Below are positions 17,891-25,905 of a stretch of 64,000 nt of DNA, in pieces. A model generated the notes under the pieces. The model searched no databases and was not told where the DNA came from. It was given only the letters and a program-made list of their open reading frames with translations. The stretch covers positions 1 to 64,000 of the forward strand of contig AUJT01000009.1 of the NCBI GenBank assembly GCA_000424365.1, given 5' to 3'. How positions within the stretch are numbered: the stretch's first letter is position 1; every line of letters begins with the position of its first letter. The stretch is from Lachnospiraceae bacterium NK4A144 (GTDB taxonomy: Bacteria > Bacillota > Clostridia > Lachnospirales > Lachnospiraceae). Both the position numbers and the translations under genes were made by a program.

Positions 17891-18697
17891 TTACTTCTTA
17901 ATCGGAACTACACCTTCAATAGCACCTGTAAGTGTAACAGCACCCTCAGAAACAGTGTACTTTACAGGGCTCTTCTTGTTGTTCTTAACGTTAACAGTAA
18001 GAACCTTTGTCTTACCCTTCTTTGTCTGCTTGTAGAGAACAGTAACCTTAGACTTCTCAAGCTTCTTTGTGTTAACCTGTACGTTTACAAGGTAGTTAGC
18101 AGAAACCTTCTCGAATGCAGCCTTAGCTTCCTTCGGCTTAGCGTAGTTGCCAGAAACAACACCGTTACCGGAAACATTAAGAGCCTTTACAGTTACGTTA
18201 AGTGCGTTACCAGCCTTCTTGAGTGCCTTTGCAGCAGCCTTAGCAGCCTTCTTCTGATCAGTAGTAGCGCCCTTTACAGCCTTAACACCTGTTACGTTGA
18301 ATGTAGCTGTTCCTTTATTCTTACCCTTTGCAGCATCGCTCTTTGCGAACTTACCAACAAGTGTAACAGAAAATGCCTTTACGGAATTTGAGCTTACCTT
18401 AGCCTCAACATCAAGGTCATCAACCTTGATAGCCTTTCCTGTGTAAGAAAGGATGTTGTTGTAGCTAACATTAACTGTGTACTCGCCCTCTGTGATAACG
18501 CAAGCGCTAACTGCAACAGCGTCATTAGCAGAAGGTGTGTTTCCGGAAACCGGCTTTACAGATGCAACTTCCTCAACTGCTACAACTTCCTCTGCTACCT
18601 CGTCGTGGATCTCTTCAGCGAATGTTGCAACGTTCATGGACATAGCCATGGAAGCAGCGAGCAGAAGAGAAACGATCTTCTTCCAATTCTTTCTCAT
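17891..18697 (-). CDS. Secreted protein of unknown function, 268 aa
   Basis: Has a clear signal peptide (MRKNWKKIVSLLLAASMAMS, cleavage likely after TFA-E). The mature part starts acidic and Ser/Asn-rich, then has a beta-rich region with Lys-rich stretches. The segment VSYNNILSYTGKAIKVDDL aligns with ISYNSVITFGGKKVTAEDF of the BspA-like protein at 61296-62675, so the two share a domain I cannot name. RBS GAGAGGAAGG. It is preceded by a leader of about 240 nt containing a strong pseudoknot-like structure. Confidence 0.7.
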   Translation of the reverse strand: MRKNWKKIVSLLLAASMAMSMNVATFAEEIHDEVAEEVVAVEEVASVKPVSGNTPSANDAVAVSACVITEGEYTVNVSYNNILSYTGKAIKVDDLDVEAKVSSNSVKAFSVTLVGKFAKSDAAKGKNKGTATFNVTGVKAVKGATTDQKKAAKAAAKALKKAGNALNVTVKALNVSGNGVVSGNYAKPKEAKAAFEKVSANYLVNVQVNTKKLEKSKVTVLYKQTKKGKTKVLTVNVKNNKKSPVKYTVSEGAVTLTGAIEGVVPIKK

Positions 18698-18829
18698 CTC
18701 TTTTTCCTTCCTCTCTCTTTATAGTGTAGATGGTTTTATTTATCTATGTAAAATCCACATATCCTCGTGTGTGCCCACGTTTCAGTGTGAATACATAGAA
18801 CAGATTTAATATGCTCTCTCCATGAATGA

Positions 18830-18921
18830 CTTTATATGTTTTAATGCGGAGGCATGTGCACATTAAAATATATCATTCATATAAAGAGAGATTTTATCTG
18901 AAAGAAACTTCATGCCTCCGC
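18830..18921 (-). ncRNA. Candidate structured leader RNA (pseudoknot)
   Basis: In the minus-strand transcript a hairpin forms from CTTTATATG...TTTTAATG and CATTAAAACATATAAAG. Its 14-nt loop holds CATGCCTCCG, which is perfectly complementary to CGGAGGCATG 54 nt upstream (11 bp with the flanking G/C). The loop pairing makes an H-type pseudoknot, or an alternative fold. It lies between the promoter at 18948-18977 and the secreted-protein start. I know no family with this layout. Confidence 0.5.
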
Positions 18922-18947
18922 AGGTAAAACCATATTCACAATTGCAG

Positions 18948-18977
18948 ATTATAAAACATCTGTCTTAAGCATGTCAA
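18948..18977 (-). promoter_or_regulatory. Promoter of the secreted protein gene
   Basis: Minus strand TTGACA, 18 nt, TATAAT, perfect hexamers. The predicted start near 18941 gives a leader of about 245 nt that includes the structured element at 18830-18921. Confidence 0.85.
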
Positions 18978-18979
18978 TC

Positions 18980-19225
18980 GTTTTCATTCATAATATCTCA
19001 AGCGTTTCTTAAGAAAATCTTAATTTGTATACAGTATTTTTTAAGATTTATGCTTTTGATGCATTTTCATTTTACGACCCATGCTGTCATCGTTTCAGAT
19101 AATGTATTAATAACCATACACTTTCCGAAGCAACTAAATAAAAGTACCCCGCATAGTTCAGAAGGATTTAAATTTTTTTCATCATTTTGGAAATTAAAAG
19201 AATCTTAAGAATTTAATAAATCGTA
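18980..19225. other. AT-rich intergenic spacer
   Basis: Between the leader promoter of the 268-residue secreted protein and the 3' end of the large secreted protein gene. No ORF or convincing terminator was found; several A/T runs only. Confidence 0.5.
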
Positions 19226-22200
19226 TTATTTACTGAAGTCATATTCAAATGTCAACTTTTTTTCACCTCTTTTCTCTCCTCGGGCTTCAATCCTCTTCCC
19301 GTAAGCCCTAATAGACATTACGTATTCACAGTCATCATATTCATCCTTACCTGATAATCCTCCAGTACATGTAAGTTTCCTTGTCCTTGGGTTCCAGTCA
19401 AAAATCCATGTATCACTGTATGTCATATAAAACGTCCTATTTGTTTGTCCTTCTTTAGGAACCCATTCACCCGCAAAATCACAGTTGTCTCTCCTAAGCT
19501 TTTTGGATGTCCGATTATATCTCCATTCAATCTTAGGATAAGAATAATTTATTTCTTTCCAATGAGCATAATATGTCGTTCCTTCGGATACATTCTTGAT
19601 CTTTCCTCCGGCATCAGCTACCTTTGTTCCGCCGTCCGGACTTGTATACCATCCCAGGAAATCGCACTTAGCTCGTGACGCCTGAGGAGCAGTTATCTCT
19701 CCTGTAGTGTACCAATTAGCATATAATGGGATTATTGCATTATTCTCATTGAGACAGCTAAATTTTTCCATGAACTCTTTATTTGGAGTGATCACTTCGC
19801 CATTCGTATACATGTCACCGGTACCATCTTTATTAGTACTCCAATGCGCAAAGTTTCCATATATTTTTGCTGTACCGCCACCCGTGCCACCATTTGCGTT
19901 AAAAGTCACAATTCCACGATAAGGTCCTGTCAAACCGTTTTGTGCCAGATTGAACTTCTTATCAAAAGTCACATTCTGTTCTTTCATCGTTCCGCCGGAT
20001 CTGTTTTCTTTTCCGTCATTAAATGTCACATAATATGTGTTAGGTGAGAAACGGGCATAATAGTCTGTACGCTCCTTATTCGGCGTAATCCAGGTATTCT
20101 CATTTATTTTCATACCACCCGTTTCTGACGTCCACCAGCCATCAAAACGGTATCCATCCTTTGATACGATCGGATAATCATTGACAGGCAGACCGATCTT
20201 TTCTCTTCTCTTTATTTCTGTACCATTTGAATGAAATACCGCATCACAATAGTTTCTCTCGTAGTATAGAAACATAGTATTGACCACACTGGGGATCATT
20301 TCCTGGTCTTCTGCCTGGTCAACATTTTGCTGACTTGTTATTTTATGATCTTTATCACCGTTCTTATACAGAGAAGACAGTGCTTCACTATAATTTCCTT
20401 CAACTTCCGAATTCACTATTCTAACTCCGGCAAGATGGAAACCATTTTTATGGCTCTCGTCCCATCCTGTAGCATTAGAATTTTTTTGTACAAAAGGTGT
20501 GTTCTCCGTACCCACCGGATCATTTATTATAGATTCACCCTTAAGAACCCATTCTCCAGCTTCTATACGATATTTTGTACCATCTGTATTATCAATTTCA
20601 TCAGACGATTCTGCATCGCTGTCTTTACCTTCTGCCACATATTCATACTTATCAGGTTCAGTAGAAGATTCTATAAGATATTTAACTCTAAAATATGCCG
20701 GTGCCGGCGTAGACTTAATAGTAAATACTACATTCTCCTGAAGCCTGTTTAACAGTATTGAATCTACCGTCTGTGAACGGACCACTTCACCCTTCTGGTT
20801 TTTGATAAGAAGTACATGCTTATAGTGGCGATCATACTTTCCGTCTTTTATGTGCTTAACAAAAACCTGTGAGTCTTTTGGTATCATCACATTTTCCGCA
20901 AGACCATATTTCGTATTAAGGACATGTTCTTTTTTCTCTCCATTCGGAGCAATTGATGTAATTTGGATTTTTGTTGTAGGATATTTAGACACATCTGTTA
21001 CTTTTGATGTGAAAGAACTGCTTTCTGGAACATATGTAAAATTAAGCATTTTGTACTTTCCGTCTGATGGATCTGACGGATCTGACGGATCGGACGGGTC
21101 TGATGGATCCGATGGATCATCTGACGGATCATTGTCCCGACCGTCGATCGGTTTTTTATCTGAAACCACTGTACTTCCATCCGGACGGATCCATGCATTG
21201 TGTTCGATGTTTCCATTGATACCATCAATTATAGGCTTCCTAAACCATTTCTTTTTCATTTCCTCATGGTCATAGGATCTCTGATCGCCTACTATTACGG
21301 TTATCTTTACTCTCTTGCCTGCATTTTTTGCAGTTAGGACTGTTGTCCCCTTACCTTCTGCAATGATCACGCCGTATTCCGATACAGTTGCAACTTCTTT
21401 TTTACGTGATCTCCAAAGTGGGAGCTCATGAGACTTTTCAAAGTTAATGAACAACTTGTCGCCTTTGCACATCTTTACGGTGTATGAATTTTTCTTTCCT
21501 GTGCTCGTTATTCCATAAGATGTATCGATTTCAGGCTCATTTACATATACACGGACACTATATCCGTCAGAGCCTGATACCGTTGCCATGCCCTGTGAAA
21601 CTGTTGTTATCTTATTTCCCTTGATCTTTACGGTATTTTCTGAAGTAGTCCATTCTGCCTTTGAGGAATCCGGTATAGTAATCTTTTTTGATTTCTTTAG
21701 CGGAATATCCATCAAGTATGTCGACTTAGATGTATCATCGATCTTGGCAGTTACAGTAAACTTTCTGCCTCCGGCATACGCATAAATCTTTGCCGTTCCT
21801 TTACCAACACCTACGATCTTTCCATCAAGAACCTGTGCAACATTTGGCTTTGCGGATATCCATGCAACATCATAGCCTAAATCCGCAATGTTTTTACTTC
21901 CATCCGTAAGTGCTACGGTATCACTATCTCCTATCTTCATTGAAACTTTTTTATTACTAACTTTCGGATCAATGATCTTTACCTTATATACCTTTGAGTC
22001 TATGGATACCTCCGCTTCTCCGGTCTTTTTTACCTTTGCGAGTCCTTTTTTATTGATCGCAACATAACGCTTGTCTGATGTGACACTTCCTTCGCCTACA
22101 TACCACTTCTGTCCCTTTATAAGTCCAAAGGTACCGTCTTTCAAAAGAGAAGGCTTTTCTTCCATTCCGGTAATTGCATCTATTGATATGCTGCTTATTC

Positions 22201-22561
22201 TGTTACCGGAAGATGTTCTATTAACTGATATATTCGACGTCCAAAATTCATTCACAGCGTTATTGAAACTATCGTTATTCACATCTTCATCAGTCACATT
22301 TTCCGAAACACTTTCTGAATTACCTGAATCAGTTAATACATCTTCCTCCGCAATTTCAATAGAGTCATCTGCCTCATTAGAATAATTTTCCTCTGAACTC
22401 TCGACCAACTCATCTGCATCTTCAGCTTCTTCTGCATAGTTTTGACTTACTCCATAGTTTCCTGCATCTTCCTCAACAGGTGAAGCAAATACAGGTGCTA
22501 TTGATGTAGCTGTGATAGACGCAGAGAGCATCATCACCAACAATCGGTGCCTGTTTTTCAT
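19226..22561 (-). CDS. Large secreted multidomain surface protein
   Basis: An exported protein of about 1111 residues. Signal peptide MKNRHRLLVMMLSASITATS; an acidic Glu/Asp/Ser region to about 130; several bacterial Ig-like (Big_2) type repeats from about 140 to 430 (pattern 'V..DGKIVGVGKGTAKIYAYA', 'GVIIAEGKGTTVLTAKNAG'); a (PSD)n linker near 485-505; then Listeria/InlB-type B repeats (RFDGWWTSETGG, FLGWYTSPDGG...TYYAHW). No LPXTG or membrane anchor at the C-terminus, so it may be released or bound non-covalently. Adhesin-like role inferred. ATG 22561 chosen for its GGAGG. Confidence 0.8.
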   Translation of the reverse strand: MKNRHRLLVMMLSASITATSIAPVFASPVEEDAGNYGVSQNYAEEAEDADELVESSEENYSNEADDSIEIAEEDVLTDSGNSESVSENVTDEDVNNDSFNNAVNEFWTSNISVNRTSSGNRISSISIDAITGMEEKPSLLKDGTFGLIKGQKWYVGEGSVTSDKRYVAINKKGLAKVKKTGEAEVSIDSKVYKVKIIDPKVSNKKVSMKIGDSDTVALTDGSKNIADLGYDVAWISAKPNVAQVLDGKIVGVGKGTAKIYAYAGGRKFTVTAKIDDTSKSTYLMDIPLKKSKKITIPDSSKAEWTTSENTVKIKGNKITTVSQGMATVSGSDGYSVRVYVNEPEIDTSYGITSTGKKNSYTVKMCKGDKLFINFEKSHELPLWRSRKKEVATVSEYGVIIAEGKGTTVLTAKNAGKRVKITVIVGDQRSYDHEEMKKKWFRKPIIDGINGNIEHNAWIRPDGSTVVSDKKPIDGRDNDPSDDPSDPSDPSDPSDPSDPSDGKYKMLNFTYVPESSSFTSKVTDVSKYPTTKIQITSIAPNGEKKEHVLNTKYGLAENVMIPKDSQVFVKHIKDGKYDRHYKHVLLIKNQKGEVVRSQTVDSILLNRLQENVVFTIKSTPAPAYFRVKYLIESSTEPDKYEYVAEGKDSDAESSDEIDNTDGTKYRIEAGEWVLKGESIINDPVGTENTPFVQKNSNATGWDESHKNGFHLAGVRIVNSEVEGNYSEALSSLYKNGDKDHKITSQQNVDQAEDQEMIPSVVNTMFLYYERNYCDAVFHSNGTEIKRREKIGLPVNDYPIVSKDGYRFDGWWTSETGGMKINENTWITPNKERTDYYARFSPNTYYVTFNDGKENRSGGTMKEQNVTFDKKFNLAQNGLTGPYRGIVTFNANGGTGGGTAKIYGNFAHWSTNKDGTGDMYTNGEVITPNKEFMEKFSCLNENNAIIPLYANWYTTGEITAPQASRAKCDFLGWYTSPDGGTKVADAGGKIKNVSEGTTYYAHWKEINYSYPKIEWRYNRTSKKLRRDNCDFAGEWVPKEGQTNRTFYMTYSDTWIFDWNPRTRKLTCTGGLSGKDEYDDCEYVMSIRAYGKRIEARGEKRGEKKLTFEYDFSK
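21064..21130 (-). repeat. 9-bp tandem repeat coding for PSD linker
   Basis: About six imperfect copies of a GGATCTGAC-type 9-mer inside the large secreted protein gene, giving consecutive Pro-Ser-Asp triplets. Copy number may vary between strains. Confidence 0.85.
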
Positions 22562-22723
22562 TGTATTCCTCCATAAAAACATTGATTTTTGTCTTCATGC
22601 TATATGGAGTGACAGGTTGAGGGGTTTAAGTAAAAGAATTTAAAATTTAAGATCTGATTTTTCCCTGATTTGATAATTTGATAATGAGAAGGATAAATAA
22701 TGATAGAACTAAAAGTTAATAAT
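22562..22723. other. Intergenic, upstream of large secreted protein
   Basis: AT-rich region with the RBS of the secreted protein gene. No clear sigma-A promoter pair, ORF or RNA structure recognised. Confidence 0.4.
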
Positions 22724-22757
22724 CATAAGGGGCAAAGGTTCTTTTGACCCTTACATC
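22724..22757. repeat. Mini-palindrome related to family A ends
   Basis: CATAAGGGGCAAAGG, 2-4 nt, CTTTTGACCCTTACATC: nearly the same sequence as 106-138. Imperfect inverted repeat, non-coding. Confidence 0.7.
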
Positions 22758-22991
22758 TTCACATAACAATAATTGGGGTAAAAATTGGATAAACCTGACA
22801 ACCACATCACTTTCCAAATGAAACATGATGGATCAAAGAATCAAAAATGAATAATTGCAAGGCAGTATGATAACACGAAATTGTCATTTGTCAAACGAAT
22901 TTCACAGGCAAAATTGCATTTATTTTGATGCAAAACTATGCTATTATATCTAGCGGAGCGGTAGCCCTGCGTATGCAGGGAGGTGAAGCCA

Positions 22992-23081
22992 ATGGTGACT
23001 TATTCCGATTTATTCGCATTTGTAACAATGCTGGTTATGGTCATTACATTAGTGGTTTACATCACTGAGACAAAGAAATAA
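22992..23081 (+). CDS. Small holin-like type I toxin, 29 aa
   Basis: A 29-residue peptide beginning MVTYSDLFAFVTMLV and ending TETKK: short N-terminus, one membrane helix, basic tail. This is the pattern of the putative holin-like/TxpA-type toxins common in Firmicutes. The leader hairpin CCCTGC-gtat-GCAGGG (22965-22980) overlaps the start of the GGGAGGTGA ribosome site and could limit translation. An extended -10 (TGCTATTAT, 22939-22947) lies upstream; a terminator follows the stop codon. A probable antisense RNA overlaps the 3' end. Too short for ordinary gene finders. Confidence 0.75.
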   Translation: MVTYSDLFAFVTMLVMVITLVVYITETKK

Positions 23082-23152
23082 CCGCCCCGGACTGGTCATC
23101 TAGGCGGTTATTTTTAACTTATGATTTGACTAAGCGGGGTACCGCTTCCTTT
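23076..23152 (-). ncRNA. Candidate antisense antitoxin RNA
   Basis: A minus-strand promoter (TTGAAA, 17 nt, TAGAAT at 23159-23187) would start an RNA near 23152. It would contain the hairpin AAGCGG-TACC-CCGCTT and then the complement of the toxin's terminator, ending in the same bidirectional stem. The 3'-overlapping layout is that of txpA/RatA. Predicted from sequence only. Confidence 0.45.
23080..23114. terminator. Terminator of toxin mRNA
   Basis: AACCGCC / GGCGGTT stem followed by ATTTTT on the plus strand; starts inside the TAA stop codon of the toxin. The minus strand gives ATTTCTTTG, so it could also end the antisense RNA. Confidence 0.8.
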
Positions 23153-23158
23153 GTTTAC

Positions 23159-23187
23159 ATTCTACCAATCTAAAACTATCTTTTCAA
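23159..23187 (-). promoter_or_regulatory. Promoter of the putative antitoxin RNA
   Basis: Minus strand TTGAAA, 17 nt, TAGAAT; points toward the toxin gene and has no downstream ORF of its own. Confidence 0.5.
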
Positions 23188-23226
23188 GCCTGTATTATCT
23201 AATTCATATCCAATTTTACATATTGT

Positions 23227-23373
23227 GTTACTGTTCACTCGCTATCTGCTCGTTCCAGTAACTGATTTTGCCAATTAAATCGCCTACGGCGATGGGCAAA
23301 ATCATAATGGCTCGCCTTATTCTATGGTCGCAACCTCCGCAGCGTAGTGCTCCGGTTGCGTCTGAACAGTAAC
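23227..23373. repeat. Family B repeat, full copy
   Basis: About 147 bp bounded by GTTACTGTTCAC and TGAACAGTAAC (inverted ends). Internal parts: GATTTTGCC / GGGCAAAATC stem with ATCGCC / GGCGAT, and a second hairpin around GCAGCGTAGTGCTCC. Same organisation as 42114-42259 and, in reverse with a deletion, 35586-35695. MITE-like; no ORF. Confidence 0.85.
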
Positions 23374-23505
23374 CATATTGTTAGTATGTCTTTTTCTATT
23401 GTAATTCCTTTTACATTTATCATATCGCTTGCAATGTCAACCACTTATAGTTATAGAAGACTGTTAATCATAATGCCATATTGTCACCCAACGTTATTTT
23501 TAAAG

Positions 23506-23534
23506 TTGACAATAATCTTTAATGCTCGTATAGT
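23506..23534 (+). promoter_or_regulatory. Promoter of bioY
   Basis: TTGACA, 17 nt, TATAGT, about 95 bp before the bioY start. The palindrome ACACGTGT lies just downstream, near the predicted +1, and could be part of an operator (BirA is the usual regulator of bioY), but I do not recognise the site with certainty. Confidence 0.75.
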
Positions 23535-23628
23535 TATGATCAACACGTGTGTTATACGCATGCCAAAACAGGGGATAATTAACATATTAAACAGATATAA
23601 ACCAGCGTATATAGAGGAGAATATCAAA

Positions 23629-24195
23629 ATGACCAACCAGCAAGAAAACGTATTAACTAATCCTGCAGAGAAAACAAAAAGACTGGTAACATGCTCTCTT
23701 TTTGCCGCGATCCTCGCGATCTCTGCGTATTTCAGCTTTTCACTTCCGCTTCCGGGAGCTCCGCATATCACTATGCAAAACTTCTTTGTATTTCTGATAG
23801 CGCTTCTGTTCCCTCTTGCGGATTCCTTTATGATCGTTCTGGTCTGGATGCTTATCGGTGTCATCGGACTTCCTGTATTCATCGGTGGCGGCGCCGGATT
23901 TGGCTACCTGATACAGCCCTGGGGATTCTACACTGTGGCTTTTCTTATCGTAGCTGCAGTACTTCCTCTTATCCGCGGAAAAAATTACAGCCGTATCAGA
24001 TATACCATCTCCGCCCTTATCGGCGTACTCATCATCGATCTCGCAGGCATGGTTTATCTTATGGGCATGAACCACTATGACTTAACAACCGCTATATCCA
24101 TTGGTTTCCTGCCTTTCCTGCCGCTTGACTTTCTGAAAGCTGTTGCCGCTGCCCAACTGATACCAGCTTTTAGGAGATTACAAAATATCAATTAA
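23629..24195 (+). CDS. bioY: Biotin ECF transporter substrate-binding protein BioY
   Basis: A 188-residue membrane protein with about six helices. Family motifs: SLFAAILAISAYFSFSLP, ITMQNFFVFLIALLF, the IGLPVFIGGGAGFGYL loop that binds biotin, and DLAGMVYLMG. It is the S component that captures biotin and works with shared EcfA/EcfT proteins encoded elsewhere. ATG 23629 follows AGAGGAG; the longer in-frame ORF starting at 23347 begins in the family B repeat and has no RBS. Biotin scavenging fits a rumen/gut auxotroph. Confidence 0.93.
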   Translation: MTNQQENVLTNPAEKTKRLVTCSLFAAILAISAYFSFSLPLPGAPHITMQNFFVFLIALLFPLADSFMIVLVWMLIGVIGLPVFIGGGAGFGYLIQPWGFYTVAFLIVAAVLPLIRGKNYSRIRYTISALIGVLIIDLAGMVYLMGMNHYDLTTAISIGFLPFLPLDFLKAVAAAQLIPAFRRLQNIN

Positions 24196-24212
24196 ATAAC
24201 GTATTCGTGGCT

Positions 24213-24240
24213 AGCGTGAACTGCTGATGCAGCTCACGCT
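24213..24240 (+). terminator. Terminator of bioY
   Basis: AGCGTGA-ACTGC-tgat-GCAGC-TCACGCT-type stem followed by TTCTTTTC, 17 bp after the bioY stop codon. Confidence 0.85.
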
Positions 24241-24417
24241 TTCTTTTCGTCCGTCTTTCACGCACATCTGTCTGTTGTATTGTATTAATTTCAATTCATT
24301 ACATCTTTGTGCACAATTTAACAAAAAAATATGATTTAATAGATGGCGTTAAGCGTTTTTTTAGAAATATCTGACTCCGGTCAGCTTTTTCATCCTCACT
24401 TCAAGGAAGGTCTCTAC

Positions 24418-25851
24418 ATGTTACGCCGTCACTACATTTTATTCAGCAATATTCTTATGATCCTCCTGATCCTCGGTGGTTTTACGATAATCGAGTTAAA
24501 TGACATTCGTTATTATCATCTTGTTGCTCAGGAAGAAGTCGAAAATGCCGTATCTCTTACCGCATTAAATGTAGCGACAGAAATAGAAAGCGCTTCTTCT
24601 GAACAGCGTGCTGTCGCCCTTGCCATGTCAAATGATCTCTTTTTACAGCAGTGGCTCAAAAACGAGTCCACCTCTGATCAGGATGACCTTGTTTCATATC
24701 TTAAAAAATATAAGAATACCTACGATTACACAGTAACCTTCCTGGTATCCGATGCCTCACGCCATTACTACTATGATGAGGGACTTAATAAGATCATCGA
24801 TCCCAAGGATAATTTTGACAGCTGGTACTACAATTTTATCGCTCTTAACCAGCCTTATGATATTCAGGTAGATCGTGATGAAGTAAATAATTATGATATT
24901 TCTCTGTTCGTAAACTGTCGTGTTGAAGACGAGGATGGTAATCTTCTCGGTGTTGTCGGCTCTGCCAAAAACATCAACAGTCTTCAGAAAGACATGAAAT
25001 ATTACGAAAGTACCTATGATCTTAATGTCTATATTACAAATATAGGCAACGCTCATAATTCATTCACCGGAAGTACTGATAATTACCGCCAGCTTTCCGA
25101 TCTCTCCGAGACCCTCGGAATAGACGAAGAAATCTTTAGAAATGCCGGAAAAGAAGGCTATATCACCACTGCAAATAACAAGTGTATGATAGTACGTCAT
25201 ATCGATTCCTTAAACTGGGACGTTGTTATCGTAAAGGATACCTACAGCCTTAAATATGCGTTCTTAAAGCGTCTCCGTTCAAACTTTGTCTATGTGATCC
25301 TTCTCATCGTAGTAATGCTGACTTTCTCACTTCTCGGCATGCACCATATCAACTGCCGACTGGTAGCTTCGGAAAACACAGATGAACTCACAGGTCTTGC
25401 TAACAGAAGACTTTTTGAAGATCTGTTTGCAAAGCTTTCCAGAAAATGCCGCCGGCATGCGGTAAGCTTCTTTATCTTGGATATAGATAATTTCAAGAAC
25501 TTTAACGACTCGCTCGGACATCTGTACGGAAACAGCGTGCTCAAGCTCGTTTCAACCGAATTAAAAGAACTTATCGGAAACAACGGTATCGCTGCGCGCT
25601 GGGGCGGTGATGAATTTGTAGGATATCTCCGTATGTCACCGGAAAATGCCTATAAGCTCCTGTCACAGCTAAATAGCCGTCTGGAGAACGCAGATACTCA
25701 GATGGATATCCATGTAAGTGTAGGAATCTGTGATGCCCACGGTAAATACAATCTGGAGCAGCTGACTTACATGGCAGACCTTGCGCTCTATCACTCAAAA
25801 GAAAACGGAAAAGCACAATGCTCTGTTTACACTCCGGAAATGGACAAATAA
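24418..25851 (+). CDS. Diguanylate cyclase with extracytoplasmic sensor
   Basis: A 477-residue membrane protein. First membrane segment at about 8-25, an extracytoplasmic sensor region (about 30-280, Cache-like), a second membrane helix near 285-305, then a GGDEF domain from about 320. The active motif is intact (ARWGGDEFVGYL), as is the metal-binding strand FFILDIDNFK. The RxxD inhibitory site is not seen at the usual place, so feedback inhibition by c-di-GMP may be absent. ATG 24418 follows AAGGAAGG; an upstream start at 24343 adds a non-membrane leader and is unlikely. Paralogue follows directly. Confidence 0.9.
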   Translation: MLRRHYILFSNILMILLILGGFTIIELNDIRYYHLVAQEEVENAVSLTALNVATEIESASSEQRAVALAMSNDLFLQQWLKNESTSDQDDLVSYLKKYKNTYDYTVTFLVSDASRHYYYDEGLNKIIDPKDNFDSWYYNFIALNQPYDIQVDRDEVNNYDISLFVNCRVEDEDGNLLGVVGSAKNINSLQKDMKYYESTYDLNVYITNIGNAHNSFTGSTDNYRQLSDLSETLGIDEEIFRNAGKEGYITTANNKCMIVRHIDSLNWDVVIVKDTYSLKYAFLKRLRSNFVYVILLIVVMLTFSLLGMHHINCRLVASENTDELTGLANRRLFEDLFAKLSRKCRRHAVSFFILDIDNFKNFNDSLGHLYGNSVLKLVSTELKELIGNNGIAARWGGDEFVGYLRMSPENAYKLLSQLNSRLENADTQMDIHVSVGICDAHGKYNLEQLTYMADLALYHSKENGKAQCSVYTPEMDK

Positions 25852-25905
25852 GACTTTTCTGCCGATATAGTACTCAGTAGGATTTTTAATCTTAAGGGGT
25901 CAGCC

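Noticed and set aside
21064-21130. Short regular repeats as a possible CRISPR array
   Set aside because: Unit is 9 bp with no spacers and is in frame inside a secreted protein gene.
23506-23560. BirA operator at bioY
   Set aside because: ACACGTGT is a neat palindrome near +1 but does not show the GTTTAC/GTAAAC half-sites I would expect, so only the promoter is reported.
23347-23628. N-terminal extension of bioY starting in the family B repeat
   Set aside because: No RBS, runs through a non-coding repeat and the promoter; the ATG at 23629 has AGAGGAG and starts the family-typical N-terminus.
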